Source: UBA935 sp031556725
GTDB taxonomy: Bacteria; Bacillota; Clostridia; Lachnospirales; Lachnospiraceae
NCBI GenBank assembly: GCA_031556725.1
Contig: JAVBSL010000011.1
Coordinates: forward strand, 38,123 to 102,122
Length of the DNA: 64,000 bases
Reading direction: 5' to 3'
Shown here in pieces: positions 52,404-62,740 of this stretch. Both the position numbers and the translations under genes were made by a program. The notes below the pieces were generated by a model. It was not told the DNA's origin. It made no database searches and was given only the letters and a program-made list of their open reading frames with translations. Each line of letters opens with the position of its first letter. Within the stretch, counting starts at the first letter, position 1.

Positions 52404-55400
52404 ATGAAGGAAAAAAGACTAAAAAGATTTTTTGCAAGTATTATGACAGTGATACTTGCAGTCAGTACTATGCTGTTTGGAAATAATCTGGATGCATATG
52501 CTGTGAACATGAGCGACATAACCGATTGGGTGAATGTATATCCCAATAATGAACGAAACGATTACTTACAGGATCAGCAGACCGGCAGTGTCCCAGGATA
52601 TCGTTGGTGACGAGACGCATCCTGCCGTATATATGGCGTTTACTGAGGAAGAAATTGCCATCAGGGTTCGGGTCAGCAATATTGATGGAACCAACCCTTA
52701 TGCATTTAAGAATTTTGTGTTTATTGGTGTTGATGCCGACTTAAACGGAAGTATTGATTTCTTTTTGGGATTATATAATCCCACGGGGAATAATGGGCGG
52801 CTTGGAATATATGGTACCAATAGCGGATATACCAATATGAGTCCCAGTACGACAGGGATTACAAAACCGCTGATGGGAATAAAGCCGGAGGCAGATGTGA
52901 ATTATGAAATAACTCCGGCAGACAGTACTTTGAATGGAACGACTAATTATTTTATATCTTTTAAATTCAAAGTGGCAGATATTACGCAGGCTTTAAGCAG
53001 TACTGCTTATAGTAATTTTGACAAGTCAAAGGCTTTCCGCTTTATTTGTGGTACTGCAGCACAGGAGAACTCTTTTAATCAGGACATCAACGGCATGGAC
53101 AGAGGTGGTTGGAGTTCGGGCGGTACATGGAGTTCCCTGGATATTTTTTCAGATATCGTGTCAGCGGATGGTACTGCCCAGTCCAGATTCTGTACGGTTA
53201 CTTTTGATAAAAATACCGGCGATACCGAAGCAAACTATAGTGTGAAAGCAGTGGAAATAGATACCGCGCTGGGAGGCTTGCCGGGTACCATTCCGACAAA
53301 GCGGGGAATGTATTTTCAGGAGTGGAATACCAAGCCGGACGGCAGTGGGGTGAAAGTTAGTTCTGAGACAGTGATAACGGGCAATACAACGTTTTATGCT
53401 ATTTGGAGTGATAAGGCAGTCTATACGGTGACGTTTGATCCGGTTGGTGATTACCTTGGCGGTAACTTCTCGGGCTCCACGGCATCTATAACGGTTCCCA
53501 CCATCAATGGAGTAATCGGAGACAATATGCCTGTTGATCCTACCACTACCAACACCAACTATCCAAACTTTATAGGGTGGAAGGATAATCAAGGCAATAT
53601 TTATAACTCTTCAACGCCGATTACCGGAGATATTGTGGTGCATGCAATGTGGACAAAAGGCACTCTGCTGGCGACCTTCTATGATAACATTGGAGATAAT
53701 GGCGGCTCGGTGGCAGCTAAACTTTATGCGAACGGCAGCTTTGGCAATACCCCGCTTCCGACGATTACCAGGCCGGGCTACACCTTTAATGGCTGGATTT
53801 TCAATGGGTCAGCGGTTACCGGCGGCAAAGTTACCGGTGCAGGAGACTATTATGCACAATGGATTCCTGCCAACTATGCAGTAACCTTTGATGGTAACGG
53901 AGGCGGCGATACCGTTAACAATGTACCGGGCCAAAAAGCCATTACCGACGGAACCTTTGGAACCATGCCCCCAGAACCGACTCGGGACGGATACCGGTTT
54001 ATTGAGTGGAACCGGACAACTGATGGAACCGGAGAGGCCATGTATCCCTCCACGATCATATCCGGTGCAACTACCGTATATGCCATATGGGAAAAAGTAA
54101 CCACCGTAACCTTCGATGCTAACGGCGGAGTTGATGACGATCAGCAAATTAATGCCACCAGCGGCGAACTGGACTATTTTCCCCAACCGACTTCACGGGA
54201 TGGTTTTACCTTTTTGGGTTGGAGCGAAAGTAATGATAATGATTCCAGCAAACTTGTAGATCTGGCAGGCCAGAATTTCAGTGCTGATAAAACACTGTAT
54301 GCGGTGTGGGCTCCGATCTATGATATTACTTTTGACGGAAACAATGGTGACTGGGGAGGAAGTCCGGCGGTGATTACCCAGATACCCGATGTTCCTACTG
54401 CCTATGGCAGCGTACTGTATATTCCGACAGCTCCCACAAGGGATGGCTTTGATTTTATCGGATGGAAGGACAGCAGTGATGCCAGCGGAAATACTTTTAC
54501 GATTAGCAGTGAAGTAACCGCATCGATGACGGTTTATGCCCAGTGGCAGACCGCAGGCGGTGCACCACAAAGCGTAAGTGTGATGCACATAGTAACCAAT
54601 CTTACTTATTCAGGCGGGGCAACGGCCACTACGGGTGTGCCATATAACGATACTTTGACGCCTGCCACCGGTTATGACCGTCCGGCTGCGATAACCATAA
54701 CGGTGAATGGGAGCACACTGAATGCCGGTACAGATTATACTTATAACAGCGGAAACGGATCTATCACTATTCCCGGAGATAAGATTACCGGCAATATTGT
54801 GATTACAGCCGCCGCCCAGATTAAAACCTTTTCGGTAACCGATCAAGTGGATCATGGCAGTATTCCCGGTAATCGGGCTACCTACGGAACGGATTATGAT
54901 ACGACAATTACAGCGGAAACAGGTTATACATTACCTCCTTCCGTTAGTGTTACAGTAGGCGGCACCCCGCTGGCAGCAGGTGACTATACTTATAACAGTA
55001 CTACCGGTGCGGTGCATATTAACGGCAATAAGGTTACTGGTGACATCATCATTATTGCATCGAATTCTACCCTGAAGACCTATGCGGTAGACCATAGTGG
55101 TGTTACGAATATCAGCTATACCGGAGGAGCTACGGCAACACATGGTGTTGCTTATAATGACACTTTGACAGCATCGACAGGATATAATCTGCCGGATTCC
55201 ATCACAATAACCGTTGGCGGAAATACGCTTACTGCTGATTCGGATTATACCTACACTAAGAGCACCGGAGCTGTTACAATTAATGCAGGCAAGATAACCG
55301 GAGACGTTGTGATCAGTGCCACTGGCGTAATTAAAACCTTTACGGTTACCGATGACGTGGACAACTGTACTTTTCCTGATGCCACGGCTACTTATGGAAC

Positions 55401-56988
55401 AGACTATATTACGATGATTTCAGCAGAACCAGGCTATTCATTACCTTCTTCGGTCACAATAACGGTAGGGGGATCACCCCTGGAGGATGGCTATACCTAT
55501 GACAGCACAACCGGGGATGTATCGATTGCCGGTGCTAAGATTACCGGTAATATTATCATATCGGATACACCCTCCACAACCTACGGGGTAACGCATGCAA
55601 TTAATTATATGAGTCATACCGGAGGTTCATCGGCCGTCAGCAGTGCTGATTATGAGGATGTTTTGACGGCTGCGGCAGGATATGATTTGCCGGGTTATAT
55701 CACCATTACTGTTGGTGGGGTTACACTTACCGATGGCTATACATATGATGTGGATACCGGGGAAATTGTTATTAATAAAGACCGTATAACCGGGGAGATT
55801 GTGATTAGCGCCGATGGAATACCTAAGACCTTTTCGGTAACCGACCAGGTGGAGCACGGCACCTTTACCGGAGATACGGCTACCTACGGAAGCGATTATG
55901 ATACAACGATTATAGCGGATACCGGGTTTTCATTGCCTCCTTCCGTTAGTATTACAGTGGGCGGGACCCTGTTGGATGAAGGTGATTATACCTATGACAG
56001 TACTACCGGTGCGGTGCATATTGATGGTAGTAAGGTTACCGGAAATATTGCGATTATTGCAACGGACTCTGCTTTGATAACCTATAGTGTAAATCACAAT
56101 GTTACGAATATCAGCTATATCGGAGGAACTACAGCCGCTTATGGTGTTAATTACAGTGACACTTTGACAGCCGTTACAGGTTATAATCTGCCTGACACGA
56201 TCACAATCACCGTGGGCGGGAGTGAACTGAATGCCGGTACGGATTTTACTTATGACAACATAACCGGCGCTATTTGGATAAATGGAGGTATGGTAACCGG
56301 GAATATTGAGATTACCGCTGCGGGAGTACTTAAAACATTTGCAGTAACCGATCAGGTAGATACCGGAACCTTTGCTGATATTGCGGCAACTTATGGAGCC
56401 GACTATGATACTGTCATTATCCCGGATACCGGCCGGCAGCTTCCCAAAAATATTATCGTTACCGTTGGGGGAACGATGCTTACAGAAGGGTTTACCTATG
56501 ATCCGGTAACCGGTGCGATCCATATTGATGGGGCTAAAATAACCGGCCCGGTTGTAATTATTGCCGGAGTCATTCCTCAGCCTCAGCCGCAAGCCTATGC
56601 GGACCCGGCTCCGATATATGCCGGGAATAATACCGATGAGCCGGAAGCAGATCCTGCCCGGACGGGCAATTATCCGGTTGCTTACAGCGGCACCAATTTC
56701 CGCTATTCGGGAGCCGGTGCGGTTCATCCCGGGACGGATTATAAAACAACCATTATTGTCGCAGCGGGCTATCAACTGCCGTCTGCGATTACGGTAACGG
56801 CGGGGGGAATTCTGCTGAAACCAGGCGTGGATTATACCTATAACAGTGAAACCGGCGAGGTTTACATTAAGGGTGCAAAGGTCACCGGAGCGATAGAGAT
56901 AAAGGCACTTCCGCTGGTTCTCAAGGAAGTCCCCGCAGCGAATGTCAGGGTCAAGGATAAAGTGCCGAAGACTGGAGACAGAAAATGA
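52404..56988 (+). pseudogene. Large repeat surface protein, interrupted by a frameshift near 52586
   Basis: The ATG at 52404 (GAGGT upstream) begins a signal peptide (RFFASIMTVILAVSTMLFG, cleaved near AYA) and the frame ends at a TGA at 52608-52610. The rest of the protein continues in another frame, already open before that stop (VSQDIVGDETHP), to 56988, so one base is extra or two are missing around 52586. A ~200-residue N-terminal domain is followed by six InlB B-repeat/Flg_new units (VTFDxNGG...FxGW...YAxW) and nine ~82-residue units of a second type (ATYGxDYDTTI...LPxSITITVGG...GAVxI...KITGxI). It ends KVPKTGDRK, a sortase-like motif with no membrane anchor. The stop overlaps the sortase start. 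Confidence 0.85.
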
Positions 56989-57797
56989 AGAAAAAATTAT
57001 TTCTATGGGTTGGTGTCTTTGGGCTTGCGGTAACAGTAATTATCATCAAAGCCTGTTCCCAAAGCCGGGATGATCGTGCGCTGGCAGAGCAGCAAAAAAC
57101 GCTGATATCTATAAAAAAAGAAGCTGTTGCAGAGCAAAAACCATCTGCTTCCCCAGATACCCGGAAAGAACAAGAAGTGGAAATTTTACCGGAGTATCAA
57201 ACTCTTTATGAGCAGAATCAGGATCTGGCAGGCTGGCTTAGAATTGAAGACACGGTTATTGACTATCCGGTTATGCAGACCCCGGAAAACGAGGACTATT
57301 ATCTTATTTATGATTTTTACAAAAAGGAAAATGACAATGGGTGCCTGATTTTGGACACCGACTCCCAGCCCGGGGTCGGAACAAAGGAGCAGTCCTATGA
57401 AAAAGGGTGCCCTCCTTCCACCAACCTGATTATTCACGGACATACCATGAAATCCGGAAAAATGTTTGGCAATTTGAAAAAATATGCGGATAAAGCATAT
57501 GGAAAAGAGCATAGCCGGATATTTTTTGACAGTCTTTATGAGAAACGGGAATATGAACTGATTGCGGTATTCTATTCGCAGGTATTCTACGAAGATGAAG
57601 ATGTGTTCAAGTACTACAAATTTTTTCAGGCTGAAACAGAGGAAGAGTTTGCTGATTTCTACCTTAATATTAAGAAAATGTCATTGTATGATACCGGAGT
57701 AACCGCACAGTTAGGAGATGAATTCATAACCCTGTCCTGTTGTGATTACCAGGTAGAAGATGGAAGATTTGTGGTTGTCGGAAAAAGAATTACATAG
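56985..57797 (+). CDS. Class B sortase
   Basis: A 270-residue transpeptidase with one N-terminal membrane helix (FLWVGVFGLAVTVIIIKAC). The catalytic domain has LAGWLRIEDTVIDYPVM, the His in NLIIHGHTMKSG, the Cys in FITLSCCDYQ and the Arg in DGRFVVVGKR. Its start overlaps the surface-protein stop by 4 bp (ATGA) with a GGAG site, so the two are translationally coupled. That makes the VPKTG end of the neighbour its likely substrate. The final attachment partner is unknown. Confidence 0.92.
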   Translation: MKKKLFLWVGVFGLAVTVIIIKACSQSRDDRALAEQQKTLISIKKEAVAEQKPSASPDTRKEQEVEILPEYQTLYEQNQDLAGWLRIEDTVIDYPVMQTPENEDYYLIYDFYKKENDNGCLILDTDSQPGVGTKEQSYEKGCPPSTNLIIHGHTMKSGKMFGNLKKYADKAYGKEHSRIFFDSLYEKREYELIAVFYSQVFYEDEDVFKYYKFFQAETEEEFADFYLNIKKMSLYDTGVTAQLGDEFITLSCCDYQVEDGRFVVVGKRIT

Positions 57798-57823
57798 ATT
57801 GCCATAAAAACCAATCCCTTGAT

Positions 57824-57861
57824 CCGTATCTGATATAGACCTATATAAATTGCAGATACGG
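57824..57861 (+). other. Hairpin next to the lipoprotein ribosome binding site
   Basis: CCGTATCTG (57824-57832) and CAGATACGG (57853-57861) pair exactly around a 20-nt AT-rich loop, and the next bases are the AGGTAGGGG ribosome binding site. No U-run follows. It may tune translation of the lipoprotein. Confidence 0.5.
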
Positions 57862-57870
57862 AGGTAGGGG

Positions 57871-58071
57871 ATGAAGAAAATACTATTTATGGCAGCAGTT
57901 GCAGCATGGATTCTGGCAGGTTGTGGTTCGGCAGTACAGGAGCCGGAAGTTATCGCAGCGGAAGAAATTCAAGTGGAGACAATCAAAGCAGAGAATGAAT
58001 CCTTAGATTTGTCAGTGCGAACAGAGCCGCCGATGATGAAAGTGCAATATAAGTTCTCGGAATTAGAATAA
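57871..58071 (+). CDS. Small lipoprotein, 66 aa
   Basis: The N-terminus is a lipoprotein signal (KKILFMAAVAAWILAGC, Cys18). The mature part is a short acidic chain (QEPEVIAAEEIQVETIKAEN) with no recognised domain. It lies 73 nt after the sortase stop behind GGAGGTAGGGG. It is probably in the surface-protein/sortase transcript and may sit beside the sortase at the membrane; this is inference. Confidence 0.72.
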   Translation: MKKILFMAAVAAWILAGCGSAVQEPEVIAAEEIQVETIKAENESLDLSVRTEPPMMKVQYKFSELE

Positions 58072-58193
58072 TCTAATTCCAACGCAGATTGAAAACTAAA
58101 TATTGGTAGTTTTGGAGAAAAGAAGAAAATTTTTGGTACGAGAAATAGACATAGTGGAAGCTATGCTTTAAAATAGGTATTGCTAAACCAAAC

Positions 58194-59672
58194 TCAGGTG
58201 GCTTGGATAGTAGGTTGAAATGCTTTGAATGAGGGCATTTCCCAGGCGTCAAGATGCTGGCACATCATGATGCCATAGAGGCGGCAGTACCACATTTTCG
58301 TAGAGCGGTGCTTGCCGTCTTCTAATTTATAGTCTTGTTTCTCGCGCTTATTAGAGCGTTCCACAGAAGTTCTTCTGTCATATTCCAAATCCCATTCCTT
58401 ACTGTCCCTAGGCGGTATGTTAAAAATACGGGGATTGTCCTTTAGCTGTGTATGTACTGTCCTGCCATATTTAGCAGGGGAGCATGGAGCTTCGCAGAAG
58501 CACCCTCGTTTACGGTCTGCTTTTGGACAGCGATATTTACAACGGTTTTTCTTAGGTTCATGTCCATCGTGATGCATACGTAAGCCCAACTTACAGCGCG
58601 GGACTCCATCGGGGTCAATGGTAAAGGAATCCTTATATTTGTAGTTACCATTGTTTGTTTTCTTTAAATCGATAAAAGGTGAAATGCCTTCTTCTTTGCA
58701 GTATTCATAAAGCGGGATGGCATCCATAGCGGAATCCAAAAGAAGTTTTTCTAAATGGAATTCCGGAAGATAAGATTTCATTGCAAAAAAGGAATGTAGA
58801 AAAGAAAGCATGTCATGTCTGGAAGCCCGTTCCAACAGGGGAAAAACAGGAAGATCGCTGTGTGAATCAGAGGCTACAAACATAAAGAGATGATAGCCAT
58901 TGAAATAGCATTCCCTAGAAGAATCCCAACCGGAGTTGGTATCAGGCTGGTAGAAATGGCGTTTACACTGACAACTGGTAATGCCCTTTTCCTTGCAGCC
59001 ACAAAGTCTTTTCCTGCGTAAGAGAGAAGAAGTTCTGACAGGAGTGCCATCGCCGGCTAAAGAGAGATGTTCTTTATCAATCAAGCCATAACGAACAGAA
59101 GTAGCAAGGAATTGAGAAGAAAAGAGTTTAAAAATAAGAGAAAAAGCGTGGCTAGGCTTAAGTGGATGCCTGACCAGAAAAGGAAGTAGCCTGGAAGAAA
59201 TAGTTTCATAATCAGTAGGAGTTTTATCGCCCTTTTTCTTCCCCTTTTTAGCTTTGGGCTTAGGGAACCTGAGATTTGGTGAAAGATTAGGGAAATCAGA
59301 ATCCCATAAACGATCAAAGAAATCGTAAAAGGTTCCAATACCGGGAGTATCGCCAAAGGAGAAGCCACTTAAAATGGCATAAAGGGGATTTTCCTTAAGC
59401 AGAGCGACCCAGCGTGTAATAGAAGTAATCCTAAATTTAATAGAAAGCAGATAAGACCTGAGCATACAGGAAGGAAGCCTAGGCTTAGGGCCGTGGGAAA
59501 AATAGCGGTCAGCCATAAGGGTATCTGTAAGGGATAAATCCAGATGCCAGAATTCAATAATCGTATTCCAAGTATCTTTGGAAAGAGAGAAAGGGTCAGG
59601 ATAGAAAAGCAGCAAATCAGATGCAAACGTATCCTGATAGGCGGGATGCCCGCCGGAAGAAACAGGTAACAT
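58194..59672 (-). mobile_element. Insertion sequence transposase, DDE type, 492 aa
   Basis: From the ATG at 59672 (GGAGG 9 nt upstream; the frame is open to 59726) the protein has an N-terminal helical region (CMLRSYLLSIKFRITSITRW) and a DDE catalytic core: Asp in SLAGDGTPVRTSS, Asp in LLDSAMDAIPLYEYC and Glu in RRTSVERSNKREKQD. A Cys/His-rich insert (CGCKEKGITSCQCKRH) and a later Cys cluster (CRYRCPKADRKRGCFC) may bind zinc. It resembles the IS1182/IS4-like superfamily; the exact family is not sure. I could not find clear terminal inverted repeats by eye. It is intact and may be active. Confidence 0.82.
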
Positions 59673-59854
59673 TAAAAATCGCCTCCAGTCGAAAAAATAA
59701 AATATATTTAATCGGCTTCGCCGCAAATTTTTATAGATTTGTCAAGCGGTTTGAGAAAAAAAGTGGGTGATTTTTAAAATAAAGGAATGAAAAGCCTTGA
59801 AAAATGGGGCTTAGAAATTCCGAGAACTTATTTATCATAAATAGGAGGATAAAG

Positions 59855-61033
59855 ATGGTTACTATTTTTGATTCCATTCTAGAAAAGGATAAAATAGCAA
59901 AGCAGTTATTAAAATGGAATATATTTTTTGAAAATCTATCTGCAAATGATTCTATTGCACTGGTTTATAATTCTGATATTGATGGGATAATTGGAGCAGT
60001 ATATGCAATAAATGCTATGAACAGTAGGGTAATACTAGAGAATATCTATCCCTATCAGATAGGAACAGAAGAGTATGATTTTATAGAGCTTAAAGAATGG
60101 ATAGATAAAAACCATTTCACAAAGAGTGTTTTTGTTGACGTTTCCATTGAGAATAGTCCCGATGTATTGCAACATATTCAAAAATCAATTAATAGTTTAG
60201 TTTTTGTTTATGACCATCATATAGTCAGAGCAGATATATTACCAAATGAAAAGATATTTATTGCAAACCCAACACCAAGTAAACTTGAAAAGGGCGAGTT
60301 ACCAGTTCCAACGTTTTTATTTGCACTATATTTATCACAAAAGTATGATATTGAATTTCCTGCTTGGCTGTTGTTGACTGCAATTTTCGCTGAGGGGGTT
60401 GAGTCATTTTTTAGCACACAAGTTGAAGAATTGTATTGTTCTGTATTTCAACAACATATAAAAGGGAAAAATCATCGAAAGGCATTCAGAAACACATCAT
60501 TGTCAAGAATTAGTTCACTTGTTCGAGCGGGGCTTTCTGTGCGAGAAGAGGGGAGTGCAATTATTAAAGCATTTTCTATAAATAATTCAAGTATTGGCTA
60601 CGTTGAATTAATTAAATTTTTAGATAACGCCTATTCAAAGAAAGCAAAGGCTTTATCATATGAAATTACAACAAATGTTGATGAGCAAATTGCTTTAATA
60701 AAAGCTCGAAAACTGAATGATAAAATTATAATAATCAAAGTGAATAGTTATCCTTCTGTTGTAGGACCAATCGCTTCTATATTGCGACAATATTTCCCAG
60801 ACAAAGTGTTTTTAAGCTATTTTCACAATCAGAATAATGTGATGTTTGAAATCAGGGTTGATAATAACTCGCCAATTAATCTGGTAAAAATTCTCGATTT
60901 GTTATCATCACAGGTCTTATTTTATAACTATGGTGGGCATACGATGGCTGCTGGGGGGTTGCTTAAAACTGAGGATTTACAAATATTTCTCGATATATTT
61001 AAAGCCTTTATTGAGAAAGGAGTAGAATTATGA
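59855..61033 (+). CDS. DHH family phosphoesterase (predicted defence component)
   Basis: From the ATG at 59855 (AGGAGG 8 nt upstream) the product has 392 residues. The DHH metal motifs are present: NSDIDG (about 39-44), Asp in FVDVS (about 94) and DHH in VYDHHIV (about 120-122). The DHHA1 substrate motif GGHTMAAGG lies at about 360-368. The expected fourth motif is poorly kept (LTAIFAEGVES). It resembles RecJ/NrnA-like enzymes that cleave short nucleic acids or cyclic dinucleotides. It overlaps the TIR gene by 4 bp, so the two act together. The DNA is clearly AT-richer than the flanking chromosome. Confidence 0.85.
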   Translation: MVTIFDSILEKDKIAKQLLKWNIFFENLSANDSIALVYNSDIDGIIGAVYAINAMNSRVILENIYPYQIGTEEYDFIELKEWIDKNHFTKSVFVDVSIENSPDVLQHIQKSINSLVFVYDHHIVRADILPNEKIFIANPTPSKLEKGELPVPTFLFALYLSQKYDIEFPAWLLLTAIFAEGVESFFSTQVEELYCSVFQQHIKGKNHRKAFRNTSLSRISSLVRAGLSVREEGSAIIKAFSINNSSIGYVELIKFLDNAYSKKAKALSYEITTNVDEQIALIKARKLNDKIIIIKVNSYPSVVGPIASILRQYFPDKVFLSYFHNQNNVMFEIRVDNNSPINLVKILDLLSSQVLFYNYGGHTMAAGGLLKTEDLQIFLDIFKAFIEKGVEL

Positions 61034-62574
61034 ATTCTTATTTTTCAATAGGAACAACAGTAATTGAAAAGCAAACAGAAGCAGCCAGGGTTGTGGCAAA
61101 TGCGGTGAAATGGCTTATCAGCAAGCAAAACGAAGATGGAACTTGGGGAGCATCACAAGAACTCGACCGCTTTATAACTACAAATCATGTCGTCATGACA
61201 TTATTGAGTATTGGAGTCCCTAGCGATTCAAAGCTACTATCAAGAGCTTTTGATTATTTAAATAAGTTAACTGATAATGAAATGCTAACCTTTTTTTGGC
61301 GTGCAGGTACGTTTCTAAATATTAGTAGGTACAATGGAACGGTATCTTCCGACATGGAATATATTTGGGAAAATTGCCGTCGTGGCACAGGAACTCACAA
61401 AGATTATCCGGCCCCCTTTTTCTTATTAAAGCTTCTTAGATTTTCTAAGGAAAAGCTGACACTATCATTTACACAAGAAGAGGTTCTTGCATGGGTTCTC
61501 GAAGACTGGAAAGATGACAAGTGTTGGTATGACAGAACATCAATTGCAAGTATGGCACTAGCATTGATTTATGACCTTGATTTCACTAATAATGAAAGTA
61601 TAATAAAAATTACAAAAGCATACATTAAAAACCACTTTCATTTTGATAATGGAGTTGCCTCTTTCAGCGACCAAATACTTGATGATAGTTATTTAGTTTT
61701 TAATTTATGTGAAAATGGTTATTTATTACAAGCAGATAATGCAGATTTACTTGATTTAATTTCAAATATTGCCACATCAATTCTTGGACAAGTTAGAGAA
61801 GATACATATTGGACGGGAAAGCCACCATTTGGTGGAGGTGGCCAAATTGGCGAGTATATCTATCCTACGGCTGTAATAGTTCGAGCCCTACTCTCATTTT
61901 ACTGTTTATTAGACCCTACGTTTTTAAATGAAGTTGCAGCACATTTAGTTGAGAGTTCCTTGGTGGAATCACCAAAACATACAGTATTTATTTCCTATAG
62001 TAGTAAAGAAACTGATTTAGCTGATATTGTTGATGAAAAGCTGAAAAAAGTAAATGGAATAAAAGTAACAAGATATACACGTGATGTTGATTACAGAGAG
62101 AATTTTAAGGATTTTATGAAACGTGTTAAAAAGCACGATTTTGTTGTAATGCTGATAAGCGATAGCTTCATAAAATCTCAGGCCTGTATGTTTGAAGTGG
62201 GTGAAGTATTAACGGATGAGGGATTTAAGAAGAAGCTTCTCTTTATAGTGGTTTCTGATTCGGATAAACAATATATAATTACGCCCCCTAAGAGACCGAT
62301 AGGTGCTAAAATTTACTCTCCAACTGATAGAAGTAAATATGTATTATATTGGCAAAATCAATATAAAAGACTAAAAGCAAGCATTGACTTAATTGAAAGT
62401 TCGGAGGCGAAAATTGAACTGTCGAAGCCTTTGCGCGAAATAAGGCGTATTATTGACCATGATTTAAGTCCATTCCTTGAATATGTAAGCGAGTGTCGAG
62501 GCTTATCTTTTGATGCGGCATATAATAGTGAATTCTCTGATTTGCTGTCTGTAATTGAGTGTTCTGAGAAATAA
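61030..62574 (+). CDS. Alpha-toroid (squalene-cyclase-like) protein with C-terminal TIR domain
   Basis: Residues ~15-300 form an alpha/alpha toroid like prenyltransferase/squalene-oxidase repeats: WLISKQNEDGTWGAS (QW motif), then ICMA-like helical repeats and FDNGVASFSDQILDDSYLV. No DxDD cyclase acid motif is seen, so it is more likely a sensor than a terpene cyclase. Residues ~317-460 are a TIR domain (HTVFISYSSKETDLADIVDE, FVVMLISDSFIKSQACMFEV), with the predicted NADase Glu389 in SxxCxxE context. A ~55-residue helical tail follows. It is translationally coupled to the DHH gene. I predict an NAD-depleting antiviral effector. Confidence 0.85.
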   Translation: MNSYFSIGTTVIEKQTEAARVVANAVKWLISKQNEDGTWGASQELDRFITTNHVVMTLLSIGVPSDSKLLSRAFDYLNKLTDNEMLTFFWRAGTFLNISRYNGTVSSDMEYIWENCRRGTGTHKDYPAPFFLLKLLRFSKEKLTLSFTQEEVLAWVLEDWKDDKCWYDRTSIASMALALIYDLDFTNNESIIKITKAYIKNHFHFDNGVASFSDQILDDSYLVFNLCENGYLLQADNADLLDLISNIATSILGQVREDTYWTGKPPFGGGGQIGEYIYPTAVIVRALLSFYCLLDPTFLNEVAAHLVESSLVESPKHTVFISYSSKETDLADIVDEKLKKVNGIKVTRYTRDVDYRENFKDFMKRVKKHDFVVMLISDSFIKSQACMFEVGEVLTDEGFKKKLLFIVVSDSDKQYIITPPKRPIGAKIYSPTDRSKYVLYWQNQYKRLKASIDLIESSEAKIELSKPLREIRRIIDHDLSPFLEYVSECRGLSFDAAYNSEFSDLLSVIECSEK

Positions 62575-62635
62575 CGCCTTCTAATAGTAAATTTTTTTAT
62601 TTGAAATGGTTAATAATTCTCTTATTTTAAACTAT

Positions 62636-62669
62636 AAAGGCACAGGATTACGGTTCTGTGCCTTTAATT
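62636..62669 (+). terminator. Rho-independent terminator of the DHH-TIR operon
   Basis: AAAGGCACAG (62636-62645) and CTGTGCCTTT (62656-62665) form a perfect 10-bp stem with a 10-nt loop. It stands 62 nt after the TIR stop; the T-run is short (CCTTTAATT). Confidence 0.75.
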
Positions 62670-62732
62670 ATTGTATATTAATGATAAAAGGAGACTAATT
62701 TCTATTCTTCGGTAAATCCAATGCTCTCGGCA

Positions 62733-62740
62733 ACCTTTAA
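62733..62740. repeat. Target site duplication, left copy
   Basis: ACCTTTAA at 62733-62740 is repeated exactly at 63154-63161, directly flanking the 413-bp element. Eight base pairs is the size IS66 elements make. Confidence 0.85.

Noticed and set aside
55930..56775. Long minus-strand frame across the repeat region
   Set aside because: It is the antisense of the repeated surface-protein units; the Arg/Asn/Gly-rich composition and lack of ribosome binding site fit a shadow.
58072..59854. Terminal inverted repeats of the DDE insertion sequence
   Set aside because: I compared the bases around 58100-58200 and 59680-59800 and found no convincing inverted pair or target duplication, so element limits are given as the gene only.
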